A stretch of DNA of 64,000 nucleotides from Paenibacillus barcinonensis (GCF_003217495.1 NZ_QJSW01000012.1:62001-126000); one strand, 5' to 3'. Shown: positions 17,705-27,423, counted from the first letter of the stretch. Numbers and translations: made by a program. The notes: generated by a model from the sequence alone, not told the origin.

Positions 17705-18020
17705 TTAGATAAATTCATTTTGGGTGGAATGGTTCCGAGAAGTCTTCAAACCCGTCTTTTCAAATATTGCACGCATCTCCTGTACATCTTGGATGGATTC
17801 TGGCTTGAACTTGGGAATGGTTCGTCCAAGACCGCGAACGCCTAACCATATAACGATAGCAATCTGCGACATGAACATGCAGGTTACGGATGGATTCTCC
17901 ACCTAACGCTTCAACGGTGTGCAAGTAAGCTGCAGAGGGCATCGTCTCACACATTCGGAAGAGGGACTCTCTTGTTCGTTTAATCATTTCATATTGACTC
18001 GTTAGTATATCCATTTTCAT
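17705..18020 (-). pseudogene. DinB-family protein, frameshifted and truncated
   Basis: From ATG 18020 (AAGGAGAT upstream) the sequence reads as a DinB/YfiT four-helix protein with the metal His in LHVHVADCYRY. At about 17848-17852 the frame changes: the continuation in the next frame is WLGVRGLGRTIPKFKPESI and runs to DVQEMRAIFEKTGL, so one extra A in TAT-A-TGG explains the shift. After that point the similarity stops and ten unrelated residues lead to TAA, so about one third of a ~150-aa DinB protein is also missing. Two independent lesions mark it as a decayed gene. Confidence 0.7.
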
Positions 18021-18149
18021 TAATCTCCTTTATAAGGGGCTGCCTATTCACTCTTTAAAATTAAAGATTAAACACATCTATAATATCTTCGATCTATTGG
18101 TGTAAAATTTTTTCAGTTTTACAGGAGAAGTATGCTTCTTTCAAGGGTG

Positions 18150-18158
18150 TGATATAAT
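18150..18158 (+). promoter_or_regulatory. Extended -10 promoter of the dihydrouridine synthase gene
   Basis: TGATATAAT (TGn followed by a perfect TATAAT) 66 bases upstream of the chosen start. No convincing -35 is needed for this class. Confidence 0.6.
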
Positions 18159-18224
18159 CATTCTACAGATGATGAACCATTTTGGGCTGAAAAATTCCCT
18201 AGTATGCGTAGAGAGGTTTTGGAT

Positions 18225-19238
18225 ATGACGAAAGACAATTTTTGGCGTGAATTGCCACGACCATTTTTTATACTTGCGCCAATGGAGGATGTGACGGATG
18301 TAGTATTCCGTCATGTGGTCAGTGAGGCGGGCAGACCGGATGTGTTTTTTACCGAGTTTGCAAATACGGAAAGCTATTGCCACCCGGAGGGCAACAAAAG
18401 TGTGCGCGGGCGGTTGACCTTTACCGCAGATGAACAGCCGATTGTAGCTCATATTTGGGGAGACAAGCCGGAGTTTTTCCGCGAGATGAGCATCGGTATG
18501 GCGAAGGAAGGCTTCAAGGGCATTGACATTAATATGGGCTGTCCTGTGGCGAATGTGGCGGAGAATGGCAAAGGAAGCGGCTTGATCTGCCGACCAGCCC
18601 TTGCGGCGGAGATTATTCAGGCGGCAAAGGCCGGGGGGCTGCCGGTCAGCGTCAAAACAAGACTTGGTTTCACCGAGGTCGATGAATGGCGTGACTGGTT
18701 AACTCATATTTTGCAGCAAGACATCGTGAATCTGTCCATTCACCTGCGCACGAGAGAAGAAATGAGCAAGGTGGACGCTCACTGGGAGCTGATTCCCGAG
18801 ATCAAAAAGCTGCGGGACGAGATCGCGCCGAACACGCTGCTGACCATTAACGGGGATATCCTTGACCGTGAGACTGGTCTGAAACTGGCAGAGCAGTACG
18901 GCGTGGACGGCATTATGATCGGACGGGGCATTTTCCAGAATCCGTTTGCGTTTGAGAAGGAGCCGCGCGAGCACACCACAGAGGAATTTCTTCATCTACT
19001 GCGGCTGCATCTGGATTTGCATGATCAATATAGCGAGCTGGAGCCACGTTCGTTCAGCCCGCTGGCGCGTTTTTTCAAAATCTATGTCCGTGGCTTCCGC
19101 GGTGCGAGTGAGCTGAGAGGTAACTTGATGAACGCCAAAACAACCGCTAAAGTACGTGAGCTGCTCGATGAGTTCGCGATGAAGGAACAGGTAGAGAAGG
19201 CCGAGTTTGAGGAAAGCAGCATGGAAAATAACATGTAA
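18225..19238 (+). CDS. dus: tRNA-dihydrouridine synthase (Dus family)
   Basis: 337 aa. FMN-dependent enzyme that reduces uridine in tRNA D-loops using NADPH. Family marks: [13 protein letters not shown] at the N-terminus, the INMGCPV catalytic cysteine (C106), VKTRLGF, ITINGDIL-type strand and the phosphate-binding [16 protein letters not shown]. The last ~90 residues are the helical tRNA-binding domain. AGAGG lies before ATG 18225; the in-frame ATG at 18204 has no site. Monocistronic, with its own extended -10 promoter and a terminator at 19324-19355. Which Dus subtype (B-like or Firmicute Dus1/Dus2) is not decided here. Confidence 0.92.
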   Translation: MTKDNFWRELPRPFFILAPMEDVTDVVFRHVVSEAGRPDVFFTEFANTESYCHPEGNKSVRGRLTFTADEQPIVAHIWGDKPEFFREMSIGMAKEGFKGIDINMGCPVANVAENGKGSGLICRPALAAEIIQAAKAGGLPVSVKTRLGFTEVDEWRDWLTHILQQDIVNLSIHLRTREEMSKVDAHWELIPEIKKLRDEIAPNTLLTINGDILDRETGLKLAEQYGVDGIMIGRGIFQNPFAFEKEPREHTTEEFLHLLRLHLDLHDQYSELEPRSFSPLARFFKIYVRGFRGASELRGNLMNAKTTAKVRELLDEFAMKEQVEKAEFEESSMENNM

Positions 19239-19323
19239 AACAACCTGTAAACAGCTTCATGGTCACAGTAGACTCCTGTTGCGGGAACTATCGATACAAA
19301 ATGGAACTCTATGATCTTAAATC

Positions 19324-19355
19324 GCTCAAGTGGAACAATTCGCTTGGGCTTTTTT
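19324..19355 (+). terminator. Terminator after dus
   Basis: GCTCAAG (19324-19330) pairs with CTTGGGC (19343-19349) around a 12-base loop, followed by TTTTTT. Confidence 0.75.
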
Positions 19356-19410
19356 ATGTTAACCCTTCAAAATGGAACCTTACATCTCTCTTATGCAGCT
19401 TGGGATTAGC

Positions 19411-19419
19411 TGATATAAT
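19411..19419 (+). promoter_or_regulatory. Extended -10 promoter of the hybrid kinase gene
   Basis: TGATATAAT, 63 bases before the start codon at 19483; same class as the dus promoter. Confidence 0.55.
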
Positions 19420-19482
19420 GAACCGGAAAAGGCTGATCCCACGTGCCTTTATGTTAGGATATGAAACGGAGTAGATGGTTAG

Positions 19483-22400
19483 ATGAGAAGAATGCTCGTG
19501 GCACTGGTTGCTGTTAGTCTTGGTTGTTATCTTTTGTTATTTGGACTACTGGAAGCAACCGAGAATAAAGGCTTGAAGCCGGAGCCATCCAAGAATGGAA
19601 TCCTGGATATGACCACGTGGAATTTTAATTCCAATGAAGTTATACCACTGGACGGACAATGGGAATTTTACTGGAATGAATTACTGAAGCCAGGAGTCCG
19701 GCCCGTTTCAGCGGCACAATTCATTCATGTTCCAGGATTTTGGAGACATAAAGCGCAAGATGGGACTTTTCAGGCCAAGGGCGGTGGGACCTACCGTTTG
19801 CAGGTGAAGCTGGAGCCTTCTTCGAGAGTATATGGTTTAAGAATCTCGAACATCCGAATGGCAAGCACGGTTTATGTAAATGGCGAGAAGGTGGGAGAGA
19901 GCGGTGTCCCGACTTTAAATCAAAGTACATATGAATATGTGAACAGGCCGTATAATGCCTTTTTTACCGTACAAGGGAATACGGCAGAGATTTTGATTCA
20001 TGTAGCTAATTTCGAAAATACGCAAGGCGGAATCCCCTACAGCCTTTACTTTGGGAGTGCGCAGGGAATCCAAACCTTTAACATCAAAACAACCATCCTT
20101 AATTTAACACTAATTGTATCCCTCCTGATGCTGGGATGTTACCAATTGGGTGTGTATATTATTCGAAAAAAGGAACAAGGACTTCTGTATTTCGGGTTAA
20201 GCTGTATCGTAATCGCATGGTCCTTTGCCAGTAACGGTGAACGAATCATCGTAGAATACTTTGATCTGCCTACCGAGTTTTATTACAAAATTCAGGCTAT
20301 ATCATTATATCTTTCTTTAATTACCATGGTGCTGTTTATCCAATCGATGTGTGAGGGACTGATTGCCCGCTGGTTTACCAGAAGCCTCGTATATGGAATG
20401 GGATTGTATATCGTATTTGTTCTGGTGACCCCGTTTCAATGGTATTCTGATTTCAATATCATTGTCAGTACCTTTCAACTCGGGGCTTACATCATTATTA
20501 TTGGTGTTTTGCTCTATTCCTACCGGAAGGGTCGATACGGGGAGTTCAGTAAAAAAAGTCTGGCTCTTTTTATCATGGCCTTATGTAGCTACTTAGTGGG
20601 TTTATTCGATTATGCTCTGTATCTGAGCAGTCTAACGACAAATTATCAATTAGGATATTATGCGATTTTGGCTTTTTGTTTTCTGGCATCTTTCATTATG
20701 TCGTACCGCTTTTCAGAAGCCTATAACACGATTGAGAGCATGGCAGCCAAGCTCCAAAAGGCGGACAAACAGAAGGATGAGTTTCTACTTCAGACTTCGC
20801 ACGAGTTTCAAACGCCGTTGCACGGCATCATCAATTTGTCCCAGAACATGCTGGAGACAGGTGCAGAAGAACTGAACAACATTCAGATGCAGAATCTGTC
20901 TTTAATCCGGGATACGTCCAGAAGGTTGTCCGGGCTGGTTCATGATATTTTGGATATGGAGAAAATCAAGCGGAACGAACTGACTATCCTTCCTGCGAAA
21001 GTGGATGTGCGCGTTACGGTATCTCTCGTATTCCATTTATTTGAACATCTCATCACAGGGAAAAAAATAAGGCTGGTTAACGCCGTACCAAACAGTCTGC
21101 CTCTGGTTCATGCAGATGAGAACAGGCTGAAACAAATTATCTACAACCTGGTGGGCAATGCGGCCAAGTTCACTCAGGAAGGTGTCATTTCCGTGAGCGC
21201 ACGGGCAACGGCAGATCGAGTGACTATTTTGATTGAGGACAGCGGAGTGGGGATTGCCAGGTCAGAATGGGATACAATCTTTCAACCGTTCGAGCAAGCC
21301 CACTCCCCATATGAGTATAGTGGAACGGGCTTGGGGTTGTTTATCTGCAGGAAGCTGCTGCATCTGATGGATGGAGACATTTATATTGATTGGTCTGAGC
21401 AGGGCAGGGGAACAGGGATTGCTTTTACACTTCCGCTAGCGGGGGAGAACTGGGAAGGCAGTACGGAGGCTTCTGCAGCTCGTGAGCATGATGTAATAGA
21501 GCACCAGCACTTCTCGGAAATTTCAGGAATTCCAGAAAATTCGCTACATCTGACTCCGTCGGTGGAAAAGCAATTCACTATATTGGCAGTGGATGACCAA
21601 ACAGCAAATCTTCATGTCCTGTCCCAACTGTTTGCGAGTGAACCTTATCATATATTGTGGGCAGATAACGGAGTAGAGGCATTGGAGTTGCTGAATAGCC
21701 GCTCGGATATTGACTTGGTTCTACTGGATGTGATGATGCCCAGAATGTCCGGTTTTGAGGTTTGCAGAGAGATACGAAAGCAGTTCAGTCTGTTTGAGCT
21801 TCCAATCATCTTACTGACGGTGCTTCATTCTTCCAGCGACATTGAGGGCGGGTTAAAGGCAGGAGCGAATGATTTTATAGTTAAACCCTTTGACGCCTCC
21901 GAAGTACGAGCCAGAACGGAAACGTTGCTGCGGTTAAAGAAATCAGTCGAGGATGCCATGAAGGCAGAGCTTGATTTTCTCCAGTCGCAGATTAAGCCGC
22001 ACTTCTTATTTAATTCATTAAATTCCATTATGGCTCTATGCCGAATAGACCCGATTCAAGCAGAGAATCTCATTTCACATCTTAGCTATTATTTAAGAAG
22101 GAGCTTTGATCCCAGACCGGATCGTTACGTGTCGCTTCAAGAGGAGCTTCAGCTGGTTGAGGCCTACGTGGCAATTGAAAAAGCCCGATTCGAGGATCGA
22201 CTGAAGGTTATATATGATGTGCAACCAGAAACGCTGGAGAAAAAAATCCTGCCGTTGACGATACAGCCTTTGGTGGAGAACGCGATCCGGCATGGCATTA
22301 TGAAAAAGATGGTTGGGGGCACGGTTCGTTTGTCCATCACCTTGAAGGCAGATACGGTACAGATCGAAGTATGGGATGATGGCGTTGGCATGCCTCCGGA

Positions 22401-22563
22401 TCAATTACAACAATTATGGATAGGCAATAATTCCTCATCTCAACGAAGGGGAGTAGGTTTATTAAATATCCGCCGGAGATTGGCATACTTTTGTAAAGAA
22501 GAATTGAAGGTAACGAGTGTGGAAGGAGAATGGACAAGCGTCAGGTTTCAGTTCAAAATATGA
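19483..22563 (+). CDS. Giant hybrid sensor kinase, 7TMR-DISM type (system 1)
   Basis: 1026 aa membrane kinase. Order: N-terminal signal anchor; an extracellular jelly-roll sensor (about 35-200; DGQWEFYWNELLKPG is typical of 7TMR-DISM ligand domains); seven transmembrane helices (about 205-405); HisKA with H440 in SHEFQTPLHG; HATPase (GNAAKFTQEG, GTGLGLFIC); a receiver with D749 in LLDVMMPRMSG; then a second, LytS-type kinase with H840 in IKPHFLFNSLNSI and its own HATPase (VENAIRHGI, GVGLLNIRRRL). So two different kinase modules flank one receiver. The H-box reads HEFQTPL instead of HELKTPL. A REC-wHTH-BTAD regulator follows by 33 bases. Probably senses a cell-envelope carbohydrate or related ligand. 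A close paralog lies at 49110-52268. Confidence 0.9.
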   Translation: MRRMLVALVAVSLGCYLLLFGLLEATENKGLKPEPSKNGILDMTTWNFNSNEVIPLDGQWEFYWNELLKPGVRPVSAAQFIHVPGFWRHKAQDGTFQAKGGGTYRLQVKLEPSSRVYGLRISNIRMASTVYVNGEKVGESGVPTLNQSTYEYVNRPYNAFFTVQGNTAEILIHVANFENTQGGIPYSLYFGSAQGIQTFNIKTTILNLTLIVSLLMLGCYQLGVYIIRKKEQGLLYFGLSCIVIAWSFASNGERIIVEYFDLPTEFYYKIQAISLYLSLITMVLFIQSMCEGLIARWFTRSLVYGMGLYIVFVLVTPFQWYSDFNIIVSTFQLGAYIIIIGVLLYSYRKGRYGEFSKKSLALFIMALCSYLVGLFDYALYLSSLTTNYQLGYYAILAFCFLASFIMSYRFSEAYNTIESMAAKLQKADKQKDEFLLQTSHEFQTPLHGIINLSQNMLETGAEELNNIQMQNLSLIRDTSRRLSGLVHDILDMEKIKRNELTILPAKVDVRVTVSLVFHLFEHLITGKKIRLVNAVPNSLPLVHADENRLKQIIYNLVGNAAKFTQEGVISVSARATADRVTILIEDSGVGIARSEWDTIFQPFEQAHSPYEYSGTGLGLFICRKLLHLMDGDIYIDWSEQGRGTGIAFTLPLAGENWEGSTEASAAREHDVIEHQHFSEISGIPENSLHLTPSVEKQFTILAVDDQTANLHVLSQLFASEPYHILWADNGVEALELLNSRSDIDLVLLDVMMPRMSGFEVCREIRKQFSLFELPIILLTVLHSSSDIEGGLKAGANDFIVKPFDASEVRARTETLLRLKKSVEDAMKAELDFLQSQIKPHFLFNSLNSIMALCRIDPIQAENLISHLSYYLRRSFDPRPDRYVSLQEELQLVEAYVAIEKARFEDRLKVIYDVQPETLEKKILPLTIQPLVENAIRHGIMKKMVGGTVRLSITLKADTVQIEVWDDGVGMPPDQLQQLWIGNNSSSQRRGVGLLNIRRRLAYFCKEELKVTSVEGEWTSVRFQFKI

Positions 22564-22596
22564 ATCCGTGTCAATCGTAGAGAGGGGGAAATATTC

Positions 22597-23712
22597 ATGA
22601 GAGTTGTCATCGTGGATGATGAGCGACTGGCTATTATGCGGCTGCAGCACATCCTGGAGGGCATAGAGGAAGTGGAGGTCGTCGCCACATACACGAATTA
22701 TTTGGAGTTGCTGAATGATTTTTCCCGTCTGCAGCCGGATGCAGCTTTTTTGGATATTGATATGCCGGGTATGAATGGCCTGGAACTGGCTGCTAACTTG
22801 CAGGGGATGGAACTGGATACGGAGATTGTATTTATTACAGCTTACGATCAATATGCGCTGGATGCATTCCGGGTGAATGCGCTGGACTATCTCTTGAAAC
22901 CTGTAGATGAAATAGCGCTGCGTAATACGATTCATCGAATTTTCAAGCGTAAAGAACGGGCTCCTGCGAAGAAAAAAGAATCGACTGCTCTCATCCAATG
23001 TTTCGGTCATTATATTGTATCTCGTTTAAGTGATGGCAGCCCGGTCGATTTCCCGACGGCAAAGGCAGAAGAACTTCTCGCATATTTTCTAATTCACAGG
23101 GATACGAGTCTTTCTAAATGGAGCATATGCGAAAGCCTGTGGCCAGAGCATGAGCCGCAGAAAGCCGAACAAAATCTGCATACGACTGTATTTCGTATGA
23201 AGAAAACCTTGTTGGATAACGGAATCCAGATTCAATTAAGTTCCAAAAAGGGTTTTTATCATTTTCAATTGCTTGAATCCTGTGATTATGTGCGTTTCGA
23301 AGAGTTAAGGAGGGAAGGCCCTGTCCAGATTGATAGATATCCTGCTGAAGCAGAAGCGGTTTTAAGGCAGTATAAGGGGCCACTTTTTGGCTGGAAAGAC
23401 TATGCCTGGTGTGAAGCAGATAAGGAGCGGGCTAATCAAGGCTTTCGAGATATGTCTAAAACGCTGGCTCGCTTATATATGAAAAGAGGGGAATATCGGC
23501 AAGTACAGGATTTTCTGCATTTTTTTCTCTCCATCGTTCCTTACGATGAAGAAGGGCACGAGATGATGCTTAGGATCTATATACACCTGAAGGATCGGAC
23601 CTCCTTTTCAATGCATTTTAACAAAATGAAAGAGGTCTTCCAGCAGGAAATGGGAATGGACCCGCCTGCCTTTATGGAGCAGATGTATGTGGAAATGATG
23701 AATGATGCATAG
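22597..23712 (+). CDS. Response regulator with REC, SARP-like wHTH and BTAD (system 1)
   Basis: 371 aa. Receiver 1-120 with DD at 8-9, D53 in FLDIDMPGMNG and Lys in LLKPVD. Then an OmpR/SARP-like winged helix (about 140-225; KAEELLAYFLIHRDTSLSKWSICESLWPE, LHTTVFRMKK) and a C-terminal bacterial transcriptional activator (BTAD/TPR-like) domain. Start has AGAGGGGG just upstream. It should be phosphorylated by the kinase encoded immediately before it, probably by the LytS-type module. The likely target is the SLH surface-protein gene downstream, whose promoter has 11-bp-period direct repeats suited to this kind of winged helix. Confidence 0.88.
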   Translation: MRVVIVDDERLAIMRLQHILEGIEEVEVVATYTNYLELLNDFSRLQPDAAFLDIDMPGMNGLELAANLQGMELDTEIVFITAYDQYALDAFRVNALDYLLKPVDEIALRNTIHRIFKRKERAPAKKKESTALIQCFGHYIVSRLSDGSPVDFPTAKAEELLAYFLIHRDTSLSKWSICESLWPEHEPQKAEQNLHTTVFRMKKTLLDNGIQIQLSSKKGFYHFQLLESCDYVRFEELRREGPVQIDRYPAEAEAVLRQYKGPLFGWKDYAWCEADKERANQGFRDMSKTLARLYMKRGEYRQVQDFLHFFLSIVPYDEEGHEMMLRIYIHLKDRTSFSMHFNKMKEVFQQEMGMDPPAFMEQMYVEMMNDA

Positions 23713-23720
23713 TTAGAAGA

Positions 23721-23769
23721 AACTTCGTAGTACCTCCCTGATAAAAGGGATACGGCGGAGTTTTTTTTG
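23721..23769 (+). terminator. Terminator after system 1 regulator
   Basis: AACTTCG pairs with CGGAGTT (via wobble), with an inner GTA/TAC and CCCT/AGGG stem, followed by eight T residues. Confidence 0.75.
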
Positions 23770-23786
23770 TGCTATTTTTCGAGTTT

Positions 23787-23822
23787 TTTTGTAAGTATTT
23801 TGTAAGCTTACGTAAGTAAAAT
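23787..23822 (+). promoter_or_regulatory. Direct-repeat activator site and -10 box of the SLH protein gene
   Basis: TTTTGTAAG occurs at 23787-23795 and again at 23798-23806 (11-bp period); a weaker GTAAG follows at 23812. TAAAAT (23817-23822) is a plausible -10, exactly 12 bases after the second TTTTGTA heptamer. No normal -35 is present, as expected for an activator-dependent promoter. The same arrangement occurs at 52369-52404 in front of the protease/surface operon. Confidence 0.5.
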
Positions 23823-23909
23823 TAGTTCTTGGGACCCACGGATGTAGAAAGAAGGGGAATTACACGACTTGTTGGAGCTGTATAGAACCATATCGGGAGG
23901 AGCGCACCC

Positions 23910-23960
23910 ATGGTGGGAAGAAAGAGTAAAGGCTGGAAGATGACGGGGTTGAGATGTTGA
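23910..23960 (+). CDS. Possible 16-aa leader peptide
   Basis: ATG at 23910 is preceded by GGGAGGAG at 7 bases, an excellent ribosome site, and encodes MVGRKSKGWKMTGLRC before TGA. It is basic and lies within the ~220-base leader of the SLH protein mRNA, about 90 bases before the main start. It could be a regulatory upstream ORF or chance; no family match is known to me. Confidence 0.3.
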   Translation: MVGRKSKGWKMTGLRC

Positions 23961-24049
23961 ACTATGTACCTGTACCTAGATGACGCCGGAAAATGAGCTA
24001 GTAATGATGTAAAGAGAATTATGAATGTTTAATCAGGGAGGAATAAAGA

Positions 24050-27000
24050 ATGATGCAACATATTAGGGGCAGGAACAAGCTTCGATCCTTGTTTTCTGTT
24101 GTTCTTGTTTTCAGTTTACTGTTGAGTTCGTTTCAGTCGATTGCTTTTGCGGATGATCCAACATCACTTGAGATCGGAACGGTTTCTGGAAATCCGGGTG
24201 ATATCGTAGACGTTCCTGTATACATCTATCCGGGGGATTATAGTATATATGGATATCAGCTTAATTTTACGTATAATCCTAATAAACTGGAACCGATGCC
24301 AGGGGTAGCAACTAACAAATGGAGCACCGCTATCTTTGATAAAGGTGAAATTACTACCAGTACTGAAGTTTATGTGAATTCGAGTTTCGGAGAAGAACAT
24401 CGCATTAAGGATGGCAAGCAAGAAGTATTTGTTTTGCATTTCAGAATAAAGGAAAACGCGAAAGAGGGATCTGCCCATGTGATTTGGAATTCAGGTACAT
24501 TCCTTGGAGCTAATGAAGCCATAGTAGGTATTGAACTTAACACTCCTGGTTCTGTCACAATTAATTCTAGCCAAGGAAGTGGATCGGGAGGCTCTGAACC
24601 AACAAAGGCTCAATCTCCTCAAATTACCGAACAACCTGCGGACATAAGTGTAAGCTTGAATGATTCAAGTCCACTGTTGAAAGTCGTTGCATCCGTAAAT
24701 GATGGTGGCAAGCTATCCTATCAATGGTATCGCAATACGAAGAAAAGTGTGGAGAGCGGAAATATTGAACCTATTGCAGGAGCAACAGGAAGCAGTTATG
24801 ATGCACCGACATCAACTTTAGGAACAACGTATTATTTTGTAGAGGTAACCAATATGTTAGGTAACAGTTCCACAACAACGCCAAGTACTGTGGCTAAAGT
24901 AATAGTAAGTAAGGAAAGCTGGCAAGATATCACGGGGCCAGAGGCATCTTTTATTGGTGCAAATGGGATTGCAGTCGATCCGAATGGTACGGTGTACGTA
25001 TCGACTTCAACGAAAATCATGAAACGTGTTAACAATGAGTGGGTTGATATATCATATGTTGATGATCAAGCTGATGGTGATGATGAACCTCAAAACTATT
25101 ACACAGGCTTGGCAGCTGATAGCAAGGGTGCAATTTATGTGTCCATGTACAATAACAGCGCTATCTTGAAATACAATGGAAGTACTTGGGAAAAAATATC
25201 TAATACTGGACTTTCCAATCCATCCCATCTTGCAATTGATGAGCAAGGTCAGCTTTATGTAGTCGATGGAGGTGACGTAATTAAAACGCTGGTTAATGGA
25301 ACTTGGAAGAACTTCGGTTCAATTGATAGTTACATTGCTGGATTAGCTGTGGCTGGTGGGAAAATGTATGTTAGCAATGGAGTTACAGTTAATATGTTTT
25401 GGAATGGCAGTTGGGAAGAGATCACCCCTGGCGTACAATTTATAATGCTGGCAGGAATGGCAGCGGATGCGAACGGTAATGTGTATGTTGCAGACGGTGA
25501 AGGTGTGAAGAAACTGTCAAATGGCCAAACGACACTAATGAGTACAAAAGCCGATTTTGATATTCCTTTTGGTGTAGCCTTGGATTCTGTTGGCAATCTA
25601 TATGTCGTTGATAACATGCTTGGAAAGGCGAAGAAGCTCATCCTCAACGCAGCAACCCCGGTGATTCATACGGAACCGGTTGAGCTGAAAGTCAATCAGG
25701 GAAGCGAAAGCCCGCGATTGAACGTAAATGCCACGGTAAGTGACAATGGAACATTGAGTTATCAGTGGTATAAAAACACAGAAAATAGCGTGAAAGGCGC
25801 TACATTGATTGAGGGTGCAACGGGCAGCAGTTATTCGGTACCTACCAATCAAGCAGGAAAGGTTTATTATTATGTGAAAGTGACCAACACAAACAATGTT
25901 GCTGCTCAGAATCAAACTGCTACGGTCAATACATTAATTGCGACGGTGACCGTAAATAGTAGTGCTGGTAGTGGTAATACTGGCGGTGGAACGAGTAGTG
26001 GGGGCAACAACAGTTCTAACGCAGGAGCAACTCCTGTAGTCGCGCCAGCGACGAATGATGCTGTTATCGTACTCGTTAATGGCAAGGAAGAGAGAATCGG
26101 CAAGTCGGCAGCTTCTAAGGAGGGTGACCGTACGGTAACGACGATCACTGTTGATCAAAAGCAACTCGATACCAAGCTTAATTCGGAAGCTCAAGGTGCA
26201 GTTGTGACGATTCCTGTCTCTGCTGATTCCAGCGTCATCATTGGTGAACTCACTGGACAGATGATCAGGAAGATGGAAGACAAACAGGCGACTCTGGTTG
26301 TGAAAACAGGAAATGCAAGCTACTCAATTCCTGCGCAGCAGCTTGATATTGATTCGATCTCCAAGCAATTGGGTTCTACGGGGACACTGGAGGACATCAA
26401 ACTGACATTGCGTATCGCTTCTCCGGAAGCAGCAATGATGAAGGTTGCCGAAGACGCGGCGAAGCAAAATGCAATTACACCGTTGGCACCTTCAATTGAC
26501 TTTACAGTCAAAGCAGAATATGCAGGAAAGTCTTTGGATATAAATAAGTTTAATGTGTACGTGGAACGGTCCATTGCTCTGCCGGAAGGCATTGATCCGA
26601 GCAAAATTACGACAGGGATCGTAACAGATCCAGATGGATCGGTTCGCCATGTTCCGACCAAAGTAACAGTGGAGAATGGCAAGTATTTTGCCCACATTTA
26701 CAGCTTGACCAACAGTCTGTATTCGGTAGTTTGGCATCCGCTGACGTTCACAGATGTAGAAAATCACTGGGCCAAGGATGCTGTTAATGACATGGGCTCC
26801 CGTTTGATTGTAAATGGCCGTGGTAACGATCTGTACAATCCCAATGCAGATATGACACGCGCAGAGTTTGCGGCCATTATGATGAGAGGTCTGGGATTGA
26901 AACCGGTTGATGGACATTCCCCATTTGCGGATGTAAAAACATCCGATTGGTATCATTCCGCCGTGCTGACGGCTTATGATTACAAGCTGATCGATGGATT

Positions 27001-27307
27001 TGAGGACGGAACCTTCCGTCCGCAAGAGAAAATCACCCGTGAACAGGCGATGGTGATTCTGTCCAAAGCGATGGCAATTACCGGGCTTACAGACAAACTC
27101 ACAGGTAAGGGTAGCGATGAATTGTTGAAGCCTTACACGGATGTATCCCTTGTTGCGGAGTGGGCGAAAGCTGGCGCAGCAACAAGCTTGGAAGCAGGTG
27201 TTGTCAGCGGCAGAGGAGCAGAACAACTGGCTCCTAAGGCGAATATTACCCGTGCTGAAGTTGCAACGATTGTACAGCGGTTACTGAAGGCATCCGGTTT
27301 GATTTAA
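24050..27307 (+). CDS. Cohesin-, Ig-, NHL- and SLH-domain surface protein
   Basis: 1085 aa exported protein. Signal peptide with cleavage near SIAFA-DD; cohesin-type domain about 37-172 (SGNPGDIVDVPVYI is the usual opening); Ig-like domain 1 about 185-285; six-bladed NHL-type propeller about 290-535 (repeats of GIAVDPNGTVYVS form); Ig-like domain 2 about 545-640, nearly a copy of the first (LSYQWYRNT vs LSYQWYKNT); Gly/Ser/Asn linker; a domain of unknown type about 665-890; three SLH domains about 895-1085 that anchor to pyruvylated wall polysaccharide. A cohesin on a wall-anchored protein suggests a scaffold that holds dockerin-bearing partners on the surface. Regulator and kinase genes lie directly upstream. 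AGGGAGGAA precedes ATG 24050. Confidence 0.9.
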   Translation: MMQHIRGRNKLRSLFSVVLVFSLLLSSFQSIAFADDPTSLEIGTVSGNPGDIVDVPVYIYPGDYSIYGYQLNFTYNPNKLEPMPGVATNKWSTAIFDKGEITTSTEVYVNSSFGEEHRIKDGKQEVFVLHFRIKENAKEGSAHVIWNSGTFLGANEAIVGIELNTPGSVTINSSQGSGSGGSEPTKAQSPQITEQPADISVSLNDSSPLLKVVASVNDGGKLSYQWYRNTKKSVESGNIEPIAGATGSSYDAPTSTLGTTYYFVEVTNMLGNSSTTTPSTVAKVIVSKESWQDITGPEASFIGANGIAVDPNGTVYVSTSTKIMKRVNNEWVDISYVDDQADGDDEPQNYYTGLAADSKGAIYVSMYNNSAILKYNGSTWEKISNTGLSNPSHLAIDEQGQLYVVDGGDVIKTLVNGTWKNFGSIDSYIAGLAVAGGKMYVSNGVTVNMFWNGSWEEITPGVQFIMLAGMAADANGNVYVADGEGVKKLSNGQTTLMSTKADFDIPFGVALDSVGNLYVVDNMLGKAKKLILNAATPVIHTEPVELKVNQGSESPRLNVNATVSDNGTLSYQWYKNTENSVKGATLIEGATGSSYSVPTNQAGKVYYYVKVTNTNNVAAQNQTATVNTLIATVTVNSSAGSGNTGGGTSSGGNNSSNAGATPVVAPATNDAVIVLVNGKEERIGKSAASKEGDRTVTTITVDQKQLDTKLNSEAQGAVVTIPVSADSSVIIGELTGQMIRKMEDKQATLVVKTGNASYSIPAQQLDIDSISKQLGSTGTLEDIKLTLRIASPEAAMMKVAEDAAKQNAITPLAPSIDFTVKAEYAGKSLDINKFNVYVERSIALPEGIDPSKITTGIVTDPDGSVRHVPTKVTVENGKYFAHIYSLTNSLYSVVWHPLTFTDVENHWAKDAVNDMGSRLIVNGRGNDLYNPNADMTRAEFAAIMMRGLGLKPVDGHSPFADVKTSDWYHSAVLTAYDYKLIDGFEDGTFRPQEKITREQAMVILSKAMAITGLTDKLTGKGSDELLKPYTDVSLVAEWAKAGAATSLEAGVVSGRGAEQLAPKANITRAEVATIVQRLLKASGLI

Positions 27308-27316
27308 TGAAATTGG

Positions 27317-27364
27317 AAGGGTTGCTCCGTGCAGAAACGACTGCATAAGGGGCAACCTTTTTCT
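27317..27364 (+). terminator. Terminator after the SLH protein gene
   Basis: AAGGGTTGCTCC pairs with GGGGCAACCTT, with an inner GTGCAG/CTGCAT stem, then TTTTTC. Confidence 0.85.
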
Positions 27365-27414
27365 ACATAGCAGAGTGCGGTAGTACACGCACAACAGTCG
27401 ATCTGGTGCTGTTG

Positions 27415-27423
27415 TGTTATAAT
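27415..27423 (+). promoter_or_regulatory. Extended -10 promoter
   Basis: TGTTATAAT (TGn plus TATAAT), 67 bases upstream of the SF0329-like gene start. Confidence 0.45.

Noticed and set aside
19259..19474. 71-codon open frame after dus.
   Set aside because: It runs through the dus terminator and the next promoter and has no ribosome site.
23802..23811. Palindrome GTAAGCTTAC as a separate operator.
   Set aside because: It is created by the second and third direct-repeat units and is better explained by them; there is no second copy in the other promoter.
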